Positions 31,201-37,300 of a stretch of 37,300 nt of DNA are shown piece by piece. The notes below the pieces were generated by a model. That model had not been told where the DNA came from and ran no database searches. It worked only from the letters and a program-made list of their open reading frames with translations. The position numbers and the translations under genes were made by a program. The first letter of the stretch is position 1; each line of letters begins with the position of its first letter. This DNA comes from a virus: positions 1 through 37,300 of IMG/VR virus record IMGVR_UViG_3300008267_008449. One strand, given 5' to 3'.

Positions 31201-33548
31201 TCTGTAATTTTTCATCAATTGGTGGTGGTTTTTGTAATATAGTATCAGGAGCAACATCATTTATTGGTGGAGGTTGTTGTAATACAATTGGTGGTTCGTG
31301 TTCATCAATACTTGGTGGTCAATGTAATACAATATCTTCCGGTTTTACTAATACAAATATAATTGGTAGTAACATAACAGCAAACAGAAGTTGCACGACA
31401 TTCGTTAATGATTTATCCGTTTGTAGTTTCACTGGTTCTAGTGGATGTAATGTTGGTATATCAACAAACGGTTTATTAATCCCGGTTGCTGCCGGTGGTG
31501 GAAGTAGTAGTATAATTATTACCGGAACAGGTGTTAACACAACCATTAGATGTGGTGTTAGTAACGCTGCCTCATCGTGTTTTTCAGCGGCATTAGCCGG
31601 TAGTGGAAATACTGCATCAGCATGTTTTTCAACAGTTGTTGGTGGTCAAAATAATAGTGTATCGGGAGCAACATCATTTATTGGTGGTGGTTGTAATAAC
31701 ACTGTTTCATCATCTTGTTCTGTGATTGGAGGTGGAGCGAATAATGAATCTCGTGGTAATTTGTCAGTAATTAGTGGGGGCAGATATAATTATACTTTAG
31801 GTCGGTCTTCAACAATTGGTGGTGGTTATTGTAATCGTAATTGGGGTAATTGTTCAACCATCGGTGGTGGTAGACAAAATACCACTATAAATAGTGTGTC
31901 AACAGTAGGTGGAGGAGGTTTTAATCAAGCCGGAGAGCTGTATTCAACGGTTGGTGGAGGATATGGTAACATAGCTAGTGGATGTATGTCATTCGTTGGT
32001 GGTGGTGGTGACGCGAGTGACTTTTCTCTCTATATATATCGTTCAAACAGTGCAACAAAACATGGGTCCGTTGTTGTTGGTGGGTTAGGTAACTTATCAG
32101 CAGGAATTAGTTCATTTATTGGTGGCGGATTTTTTAATTCAGTTAGTAGTAATTGTTCATCAATACTTGGTGGTCAATGTAATACAATATCTTCAGGTTT
32201 TACAAACTCTAACATCATAGGTAGTAACATAACAGCAAATAGAGCTTGCACAACATTCGTTAATGATTTATCTGTATGTAGTTTTAATGGTTCTTCAGGA
32301 TGTTCAATCTGTGTTGGAGCAAATGGTTTATTAGTGACAACATCAGGTGGTACTGGTAATAGTGGTTCTTCAGGAACATCCGGTGCAAACGGAATTGCGG
32401 GAACATCAGGAGTTTCTGGTTCTAGCGGAACAAGTCCTATTGGAGGGGGTGGAATTATCATCACCGGAACAGGATTAAATTCAACCATTAGATGTGATGT
32501 TAATAATACCGCAACATCGTGTTTTTCAGCGGCATTAGCCGGTAGTGGAAATACTGCGTCAGCATGTTTTTCAACAATAGTTGGAGGTCAAAATAACATT
32601 GTATCAGGAACAACATCATTTATTGGTGGGGGTTGTTGTAATACCGGAATCGCCTTCCAATCAACAATTGTTGGTGGTAATAGAAACACTATTTGTAATT
32701 TCTCAACTTATCTTAATAATTACGAGGTTATACCTAACTTCATTGGTGGTGGTAGTTGTAATATTATTTTTTCAAACACTTCATACGATACTTCTGTTGG
32801 TGGTAGTTCTATTGTGGGAGGGAAATGTAATAAAATATGTTCACCATATGGTGGTAGTTCTATATCCGGTGGATTTAGGAATGTTGTTTGTGGTGATTGT
32901 TCATTTATTGGTGCTGGATGGGATAATGAAACAATAGGGTATTCATCATTCGTTGGTGGGGGGAGATGTAATATTACTTCAGGTAATTACACCACAATCG
33001 GTGGTGGGATTAATAATAAAAGTAATTGTACAGGTTCAGTAGTTGGTGGTGGACAAAATAATAATTCTTGTGCCAGTTATTCATCAATACTTGGTGGTTG
33101 TTTTAATACAATATCTTCCGGTTTCACAAATTCTAATATAATCGGTAGTAATATAACAGCAAATAGAAGTTGCACAACATTCGTTAATGACTTATCTGTT
33201 TGTAGTTTTACAGGTTCATCAGGATGTAATGTTGGTATCTCAACAAATGGTTTATTAATTCCGGTCTCACCTGGCGGAGGTTTAACACCAATTAAACTTA
33301 CAGGTCAAACATTAACCGCGGCATCGTGGACACTAGTGGGTGGTTATTATACTTATTCATTCAGTAATGTAAATATTACCGTAAATTGTGATGTATCTGT
33401 TACACCACAAAACTCAAGTTATCTTACAGCATATAATGCACAAGTATTACCTTATGTAGGAGTTGCTTCAGGAGTTGCAACATTTTACTCTCAATTTCCA
33501 CCTGAAGCGAATATGACGGTAGACATAATAATAACACAAACAACATAA
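28260..33548 (+). CDS. Giant tail fibre/adhesin: Gly-X-Y stalks and YadA-head-like beta-roll repeats
   Basis: A 1762-aa protein. Residues ~1-215 form the N-terminal, probably attachment, domain. Four Gly-X-Y-like tracts built from GTS, GSS and GES triplets follow (28917-29258, 29502-29663, 29826-30020, 32364-32435), separated by small domains. From residue ~594 onward there are about 45 copies of an IGGGxxNxxxGxxS repeat, as in the left-handed beta-roll head of YadA-type trimeric adhesins. These are arranged in three modules, each opening with IIITGTG...TIRC and closing with SILGGQCNTISSGFTN...VCSFxGSSGC. The final ~85 residues are a separate domain. Cys often sits in the repeat turn (GGGxCN). 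A trimeric receptor-binding fibre is the likely role. No signal peptide, as expected for a virion protein. Confidence 0.85.
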   Translation: MSNLNYKNPLSPIIALGSQSSLRTSTFGTTFSVLNTGGFMEVYTLNDLIYTIPFGDTGDIEFSGNTIPIQFYKGINSSFSFDTITLNSDNISSGRRRLGMLVYVYETDQVYQFSIDDYNTLWSDALGASGPGGDTVVISDFGTTVKNNSTEGQLFIDTWTGSTIEDVDGVTRINARWRKFATSIQDIYVTGGTYFSATSTLDLYRNDGATVSIVATGIDGTSGTSGISGSSGTSGSSGTSGSSGTSGSSGTSGSSGTSGESGTSGESGSSGTSGESGSSGTSGESGTSGTSGESGSSGTSGESGTSGTSGESGSSGTSGESGTSGRDGSSGTSFGIIGQSTTSINLSGLTGVISLTTYSGLSYTIGQTLIISNSATDFFIGRVQTYDINTGDLTVLVTNVTGTGAFNSWTTNINGASGAAGSSGSSGTSGSSGTSGESGTSGSSGTSGESGTSGSSGTSGESGSSGTSALWNFLGVYQVQIHNIGDVVTFDGQTWYCIQYAPSGAGPFGGYIDVYWTLIAASGTNGSSGTSGESGSSGTSGANGIAGTSGVSGSSGTSGVGEAGSSGTSGANGIAGTSGVSGSSGTSSGGGGDSIIITGTGINSTIRCGVGNSASGNYSAALAGSGNTASCVFSVVVGGKCNISSGVTSFIGGGQLNIIHPSTNAYEVYSKIGDVIGGGWCNVIYTNTYNSYGPTGGNTIGGGCKNRATPYGGFTTIGGGIDNRVCGSFTTIGGGINNYSYGSFSTIGGGQNNKAYGCKSTIGGGFLNCAFGYGSIVGGGQENIACGDHSFVGGGKTAYNGLYFIQNNAGGYVSVVVGGAGNISSGATSFIGGGRLNTTLVKESSIVGGFCNRIFGYGQYVDSKCGDFIGGGFDNIINTQHNNPYSARYGSVINGGTSNSITGRVYGGVIGGGFYNCLTGNGKSSSSPLIGGGQCNKIFNSSSSTIGGGGQNDICNSYNSFIGGGLRNRISGVDEIYSGLICNFSSIGGGFCNIVSGATSFIGGGCCNTIGGSCSSILGGQCNTISSGFTNTNIIGSNITANRSCTTFVNDLSVCSFTGSSGCNVGISTNGLLIPVAAGGGSSSIIITGTGVNTTIRCGVSNAASSCFSAALAGSGNTASACFSTVVGGQNNSVSGATSFIGGGCNNTVSSSCSVIGGGANNESRGNLSVISGGRYNYTLGRSSTIGGGYCNRNWGNCSTIGGGRQNTTINSVSTVGGGGFNQAGELYSTVGGGYGNIASGCMSFVGGGGDASDFSLYIYRSNSATKHGSVVVGGLGNLSAGISSFIGGGFFNSVSSNCSSILGGQCNTISSGFTNSNIIGSNITANRACTTFVNDLSVCSFNGSSGCSICVGANGLLVTTSGGTGNSGSSGTSGANGIAGTSGVSGSSGTSPIGGGGIIITGTGLNSTIRCDVNNTATSCFSAALAGSGNTASACFSTIVGGQNNIVSGTTSFIGGGCCNTGIAFQSTIVGGNRNTICNFSTYLNNYEVIPNFIGGGSCNIIFSNTSYDTSVGGSSIVGGKCNKICSPYGGSSISGGFRNVVCGDCSFIGAGWDNETIGYSSFVGGGRCNITSGNYTTIGGGINNKSNCTGSVVGGGQNNNSCASYSSILGGCFNTISSGFTNSNIIGSNITANRSCTTFVNDLSVCSFTGSSGCNVGISTNGLLIPVSPGGGLTPIKLTGQTLTAASWTLVGGYYTYSFSNVNITVNCDVSVTPQNSSYLTAYNAQVLPYVGVASGVATFYSQFPPEANMTVDIIITQTT
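28917..29258 (+). repeat. Gly-X-Y (GTS/GSS/GES) tandem repeat tract 1
   Basis: Nine-base and longer units encode Gly-Thr-Ser, Gly-Ser-Ser and Gly-Glu-Ser triplets. A 36-base unit is repeated exactly in tandem (28944-28979 and 28980-29015). It is collagen-like in its Gly every third residue but lacks proline. Confidence 0.85.
29502..30020 (+). repeat. Gly-X-Y tracts 2 and 3, with exact 72-base direct repeat
   Basis: Two further Gly-X-Y tracts (29502-29663 and 29826-30020) flank a small globular domain of ~54 residues with WNFLGVYQVQIHNIGDVVTF and TWYCIQYAPSGAGPF, similar to a carbohydrate-binding or chitin-binding type 3-like strand pattern. Tract 3 contains an exact 72-base repeat, 29862-29933 and 29949-30020, encoding GSSGTSGANGIAGTSGVSGS. 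A diverged third copy is at 32364-32435. Confidence 0.8.
30039..33281 (+). repeat. Three large diverged modules of the beta-roll fibre
   Basis: Module A (30039-31500), module B (31509-32340) and module C (32454-33281) share start and end blocks at DNA level, but A has about 22 beta-roll repeats while B and C have about 12 and 11. The closing blocks begin at 31302, 32157 and 33081. This shows duplication of a whole adhesin module inside one gene, with later gain or loss of internal repeats. Confidence 0.8.
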
Positions 33549-33552
33549 TAAA

Positions 33553-35748
33553 ATGGCTTTTAATGTACCAATAAATTCAATAGCACCAATTGACACACCT
33601 TCTGATTGGGTAAGACCACCTGATTGGATAACAATTACTGACACCGCAAATGAGGTTCAGTTTTTAGTTGCCGATACAGGAGCAAAAGCGTTTGCAATTC
33701 AAACCACATTTACAAGAACTTCAGGAAATATTTATATTGATTGGGGTGATGGTACTGTAGATACAATATCAACCACTACTTCTACAACAACCGAACATGT
33801 TTATTCCACAGGAGGTACTCCTTGTTCAAGAGGTTACAACACATTTAAAATAAGAATATATGGTGATGCCACCTGTGTCATTACTAACGCTAAACATTTA
33901 TCTAATTTTACGGTTACGGGTGGTGCTGTTTACTATAATGTTGGATTGTTAGAGGTTTATTTTGGAAATAATACTTGTAATACAACGGCATTAACCGGTA
34001 CTTATTTTTCTTCAGCTGGTGGTACAACATCAGTATCTACTTTTGAATTATTGGAATATGTAAAGCTACCTTCTTCGGTTACTTGGACTACTCAAATGGC
34101 ATCTATGTTTCAGAATTGCAATAATTTGTATCAAGTTGTAATGCCAACATCCGCTGGCTCATTAACTGATTTATCAAATATGTGTAATGGTTGTGGTAAT
34201 TTACGAGATATCGTACTACCATCAAATGCGACTACAATAACTACCTTATTATCAGCATTTAATAGTTGTACAAATCTTAGGACAGTATCGTTTCCAACAA
34301 CATTAAATAGTTGTCTAACTTTAGGTAGTGCATTTGCGTCTTGTTTATCTTTAAAAACTGTAACATTACCTAGTATTAATTTAGTAACAAATATAAATAA
34401 CACATTTTTCAGTTGTGGTTCATTACAATGGGTTAAATTTACATCATTACCCTCACCGGTAAGTAGTGGAGTGATTATTGATACTATCAATTGTTTCGCA
34501 TCTAGTTATAGTTTACAAAACGTATATTTCCCACCCACTTGTTCTAGTAATGCAGTATATAACGCACAAACCTCATTTCAGGGTTGTAATAATTTAAAAA
34601 ACATAATTTTCCCAACAAATTTTAATGCATCAACATTGTCAACCGCCTTTAGTGGGTGTTATTCATTAACAAATGTTACTTTTCAATCGGCGATGCCGAA
34701 TTTAACTATTTTAACCAGTTGTTTTGTCAATTGTTATAGGTTAACATCTTTTACTTTACCAACAACAGTTGGTGCAACAATAACGATGGGATTAATGTTT
34801 GATAGTTGTATTTCTCTTGAATCAATAACAATACCTTCCGGATGGACAATAACAAGTTTAACTAGTACTTTTACAAACTGTGTCAATTTAAAAACAATAG
34901 TTCTTCCAAATAACACTCAAAACAGTATTACTATAATGACATCAATGTGTCTTGGATGTACTAAATTAGAATCTGTAACGATGCCAACTAGTATGACCGC
35001 TGCCACTACAATATCAGGAACATTTCAGAATTGTCCCTCACTAACTGGTGCGACTTTTCCATCAACAATGAATTTGGTAACAACCGCTTCTAACTGTTTT
35101 AATAGTTGTGAGTCTTTAACATCAGTTACAATGCCAACTAGTATGAGTAGTTGTACAAATTTTAGTAACGCCTTTAATGGTTGTTGGTCATTAACTTCAA
35201 TAACAATGCCAGCAACAGTTTCCACATCTTTAACAACCTTTTCACAGGCATTTATACAATGCGTTAATTTAACAACATTAACATTACCAACAACTCAAAC
35301 ATCGTTATTAACCACATTAACATCGGTTTTTGCACAATGTTCTAATTTAACAACGATAAATAATCTAAATAGGTTAGGTAGTTTAACAGCAACACCATTA
35401 GTAGGAGCCACACTTATTACTCAAGCCAACAAATTACCATCATTAAGTTTTAGTTGTCCATTTTCATCGTTGGCGGTTAATGGTAATAGTGCAACAAACT
35501 TTAGTAGATTAAGTGGTTTAAGACTTGTAAATACATCCGCAGGTCAATGGACGGGAACATCACCACAAATAAATGTATCTTTCACTAGTTTATCTACATC
35601 GGCGTTAAATACATTATTTGCTGATATGGCGGCACAAGGAAATGTAACATCTAAAGCAATTAATATAACTTCAGCAACCGGAGCAGCTGGATTAACATCC
35701 GCGGATAGATTAGTGATAACATCTAAAGGTTGGACAATAACAGGATAA
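33553..35748 (+). CDS. PKD-like plus BspA-type leucine-rich-repeat fibre protein
   Basis: A 731-aa protein starting four bases after the giant fibre. A short N-terminus (MAFNVPINSIAPIDTPSDWV) precedes a PKD-like unit, GNIYIDWGDGTVDTI ending in EHVYSTGG (~54-95). Residues ~150-590 carry about 18 repeats of roughly 23 residues with the pattern LxxVxxPxS...LxxxFxxCxx, that is, BspA/LRR_5-type leucine-rich repeats with Cys at the conserved turn. The C-terminal ~140 residues form another domain ending LTSADRLVITSKGWTITG. BspA LRRs in bacteria and protists bind host or extracellular proteins. Here it is probably a receptor-binding or adhesin component. Confidence 0.82.
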   Translation: MAFNVPINSIAPIDTPSDWVRPPDWITITDTANEVQFLVADTGAKAFAIQTTFTRTSGNIYIDWGDGTVDTISTTTSTTTEHVYSTGGTPCSRGYNTFKIRIYGDATCVITNAKHLSNFTVTGGAVYYNVGLLEVYFGNNTCNTTALTGTYFSSAGGTTSVSTFELLEYVKLPSSVTWTTQMASMFQNCNNLYQVVMPTSAGSLTDLSNMCNGCGNLRDIVLPSNATTITTLLSAFNSCTNLRTVSFPTTLNSCLTLGSAFASCLSLKTVTLPSINLVTNINNTFFSCGSLQWVKFTSLPSPVSSGVIIDTINCFASSYSLQNVYFPPTCSSNAVYNAQTSFQGCNNLKNIIFPTNFNASTLSTAFSGCYSLTNVTFQSAMPNLTILTSCFVNCYRLTSFTLPTTVGATITMGLMFDSCISLESITIPSGWTITSLTSTFTNCVNLKTIVLPNNTQNSITIMTSMCLGCTKLESVTMPTSMTAATTISGTFQNCPSLTGATFPSTMNLVTTASNCFNSCESLTSVTMPTSMSSCTNFSNAFNGCWSLTSITMPATVSTSLTTFSQAFIQCVNLTTLTLPTTQTSLLTTLTSVFAQCSNLTTINNLNRLGSLTATPLVGATLITQANKLPSLSFSCPFSSLAVNGNSATNFSRLSGLRLVNTSAGQWTGTSPQINVSFTSLSTSALNTLFADMAAQGNVTSKAINITSATGAAGLTSADRLVITSKGWTITG

Positions 35749-35752
35749 AAAT

Positions 35753-35923
35753 ATGGAAGATACATCAGGATTTTATAGACAAAACGAAGAATTAAATTGG
35801 GAATACGCACCCAATTTTGTTTACGGACCTAATTACACATTAATTAAAGAATTAAAAGATACTTATAGTTATCCGGTTGAAGGGTGGTCTTGGTATGATG
35901 AACAACCTTACACAATAGAATAG
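35753..35923 (+). CDS. 56-aa aromatic-rich small protein
   Basis: A short gene starting four bases after the LRR gene and translating as MEDTSGFYRQNEELNWEYAP..., with YGPNYTLIKELKDTYSYP and ending GWSWYDEQPYTIE. It is acidic and unusually rich in Tyr and Trp, without membrane or signal sequence. The tight spacing, clean stop and biased composition support a real gene. The likely role is a small fibre-associated or chaperone-like protein for the fibre before it; this is inferred only from gene order. Confidence 0.65.
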   Translation: MEDTSGFYRQNEELNWEYAPNFVYGPNYTLIKELKDTYSYPVEGWSWYDEQPYTIE

Positions 35924-35930
35924 TAAATAA

Positions 35931-35952
35931 GTTATAAACTATAGTTTACAAC
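35931..35952. promoter_or_regulatory. 22-bp near-perfect palindrome, possible operator
   Basis: GTTATAAACTATAGTTTACAAC is self-complementary except for one pair, with a perfect 14-bp core. It lies in the 74-base gap between the fibre operon and the sulfation genes. There is no T tract after it, so it is more like a protein-binding site than a terminator. Confidence 0.4.
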
Positions 35953-35997
35953 AATCCAACATCCATTTATTATTAACACAAATATATGTTATAATTT

Positions 35998-36819
35998 ATG
36001 GATAAGACAATCTTTTTTAACTCCTCTCTACCTAGAGCAGGTTCAACCCTATTTCAAAATTTAATCGGACAAAATCCCCAATTTTACGTAACCCCAACAT
36101 CAGGATTAATTGAGTTGGTATCGGGAGCAAAAAATCATTATAATGGTTCTCAAGAAATTAGAGCTCAAGACCCCAAGTTAATGGAAAAAGCGTTCATTAA
36201 TTTTTGTAGAAAAGGGATTCAAGGATTCTTTGAGGAATTAACAGATAAACCCTATGTGTTAGATAAGAGTCGAGGGTGGGGTATTAATTACAATCTACTG
36301 AGTTTATTTAAAGAAGACCCAAAGATTGTTTGTATGGTTAGAGACATTAGATGTGTCTATTCCTCAATGGAAAAGAACTTTAGAAAAAACCCCCACAAAG
36401 AAAGTCATATACAAAACCCAAACGAATTGGTTGGGACAACTGTAAACAAACGAGTAGATATTTGGGCTAGTGGACCGCCGGTGGGTATCACATTAGACCG
36501 ACTACAAGATATCTTCCAACAAAACCTTCACACTAAAATTTTATTTATTAGATATGAGGATTTAATGGATAACCCTGAAAGAGAATTAAAACGATTTTAT
36601 GACTATGTTGGGCAACCAATGTATCAAGGACACAATTTTGAATATATTGAACAGGTGACAAACGAAAATGATGTTGTTCACGGTATATTTGGAGACCATG
36701 TGTTAAGAAAAGAATTTAGAAAATTACCGGATGACTATTTGGATATATTGGGTTATGAATTATCAACCAATATTAAGAATCATTATAAATGGTTTTATGA
36801 TTATTTTGGGTATGTCTAA
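35998..36819 (+). CDS. PAPS-dependent sulfotransferase
   Basis: A 273-aa protein of the P-loop-like sulfotransferase fold. The 5'-phosphosulfate loop is SSLPRAGSTLFQNLI (9-23, with R13, G15, S16, T17). The 3'-phosphate-binding region is VCMVRDIRCVYSSMEK (111-126, R115 and S122/S123). KILFIRYEDLMDNPERELKRF near residue 181 is the third typical block (R-Y-E-D-L). It would move sulfate from PAPS to a hydroxyl, commonly on a sugar. The next gene encodes an APS kinase that makes PAPS and overlaps by eight bases, strong context for this call. The acceptor is unknown. Confidence 0.88.
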   Translation: MDKTIFFNSSLPRAGSTLFQNLIGQNPQFYVTPTSGLIELVSGAKNHYNGSQEIRAQDPKLMEKAFINFCRKGIQGFFEELTDKPYVLDKSRGWGINYNLLSLFKEDPKIVCMVRDIRCVYSSMEKNFRKNPHKESHIQNPNELVGTTVNKRVDIWASGPPVGITLDRLQDIFQQNLHTKILFIRYEDLMDNPERELKRFYDYVGQPMYQGHNFEYIEQVTNENDVVHGIFGDHVLRKEFRKLPDDYLDILGYELSTNIKNHYKWFYDYFGYV

Positions 36820-37258
36820 CATATATTGGATAACAGGTCAGCCGGGAGCTGGTAAAACAACAATAGCAAAAGAACTACGTTCATCAATTGTTGATTCTAA
36901 AAGAGAATTATGTTTTCACATTGATGGTGATGATATTAGAGATTTATTTGACAATAAAGATTATTCCGAAGAAGGTAGAAGAAAAAATATACAACTAGCT
37001 CAACAAATGTCTCAATATCTCAATTCTCAAAGTGTTCATGTTGTTGTTTCATTAGTGTCACCATATAAAGACCAAAGAGAAGAATTTAAGAAAAAGATGG
37101 GTAGAAAAATCACAGAGATTTATGTTCACACATCAGAAATTAGAGGTAGGGAGAATTTGTTTGTTGATGACTATGAATCACCTACGGAAAACTTTATTGA
37201 TATTGATACCACGAACATTGGGGTTAATGAATGTATAAAAAAAATATTAAACAATTAA
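36812..37258 (+). CDS. cysC: Short adenylylsulfate (APS) kinase
   Basis: A 148-aa protein; I start it at MSNIYWITG (36812) because the P-loop follows directly, rather than at an upstream in-frame ATG inside the sulfotransferase. Walker A is GQPGAGKTT (9-17). The APS-kinase pattern IDGDDIRDLF (~37-46), EEGRRKNIQLAQ and VVVSLVSPYKDQREEF follow. The usual lid segment with DPKGLYKKA and FTGIDDPYE is missing or replaced by RGRENLFVDDYESP, so it is ~30 residues shorter than typical CysC. It phosphorylates APS to PAPS with ATP, and would feed the overlapping sulfotransferase. Confidence 0.85.
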   Translation: MSNIYWITGQPGAGKTTIAKELRSSIVDSKRELCFHIDGDDIRDLFDNKDYSEEGRRKNIQLAQQMSQYLNSQSVHVVVSLVSPYKDQREEFKKKMGRKITEIYVHTSEIRGRENLFVDDYESPTENFIDIDTTNIGVNECIKKILNN

Positions 37259-37268
37259 AAAAATAAAG

Positions 37269-37300
37269 ATGAATATAATATTTTCAATAGAAGGTGGATT
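37269..37300 (+). CDS. Start of a further gene, cut by the window edge
   Basis: An ATG ten bases after the APS kinase stop opens a frame reading MNIIFSIEGG to the edge. The spacing fits co-transcription with the sulfation genes. Too little is present to identify it. Confidence 0.5.
   Translation, partial: MNIIFSIEGG

Noticed and set aside
24067-35923. Diversity-generating retroelement for fibre variation
   Set aside because: No reverse transcriptase or template/variable repeat pair with adenine-specific differences is visible in the window; repeats here are of the tandem and module-duplication kind.
36731-36811. Upstream ATG extending the APS kinase by 27 residues
   Set aside because: The extension lies inside the sulfotransferase gene, is not APS-kinase-like, and the P-loop normally sits close to the N-terminus as it does from 36812.
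1-37300. tRNA genes, which many T4-like phages carry
   Set aside because: Gaps between genes are short, and none shows a cloverleaf or T-loop sequence by eye; a tRNA search would settle this.

Overview
This window reads as part of the genome of a large, strongly AT-rich, T4-like (contractile-tail) phage that probably infects a member of the Bacteroidetes, most likely a Flavobacterium-like host. The T4-like assignment rests on the C-terminal third of a gp23-type major capsid protein at the left edge, a gp55-like late sigma factor, a gp5-like baseplate hub protein, and TATAAATA late-promoter-like boxes close to many starts. The host assignment rests on AT-rich leaders without Shine-Dalgarno sequences, three TATCTTTG (TAnnTTTG-type) promoters on small genes, a flavobacterial-style signal peptide ending in FGQ, Thr-Pro linkers and BspA-type leucine-rich repeats. 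No tRNA, CRISPR or transposon was seen. Function calls come from reading motifs, not from database searches.

Layout. (1) 1-5247: the gp23 tail and its terminator, a free-standing HNH endonuclease, then a compact mosaic of small accessory genes. Plus-strand genes at 1337, 2787 and 4338 each end inside a convergent minus-strand gene. The first two share an almost identical N-terminal ~30 residues that may be a capsid-targeting, protease-cleaved tag. The three convergent minus-strand genes have host-type promoters. (2) 5316-21281, minus strand: a tightly packed gene string. In transcription order it holds a GT-B glycosyltransferase, a PolB-like 3'-5' exonuclease, dUTPase, a methyltransferase, two GT-A glycosyltransferases (one with two domains), PhoH, a degenerate HAD protein, a small protein, two more glycosyltransferases, the late sigma factor, then baseplate and structural proteins. 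(3) 21392-24016, minus strand: five small probable virion or assembly genes, one with a WYL-like domain, ending in a terminator. (4) 24067-35923, plus strand: the fibre/adhesin region. It holds an 846-aa protein with a Cys-rich insert and Thr-Pro linkers, a C1q-like protein, a Thr-Pro-linker fibre protein, a 1762-aa fibre with Gly-X-Y stalks and about 45 YadA-head-like repeats, a PKD plus BspA-LRR protein, and a 56-aa protein. (5) 35998-37300, plus strand: a sulfotransferase overlapping a short APS kinase, then the first codons of another gene.

How it may work together. The late sigma factor probably reads the TATAAATA boxes, including a symmetric divergent pair between the assembly and fibre operons. 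Five glycosyltransferases, a methyltransferase and a PAPS-making/PAPS-using gene pair suggest that the phage makes, decorates and sulfates a glycan, either on its own Ser/Thr-rich fibres or on the host surface. This is the most interesting candidate system in the window. It is inferred from gene content only.
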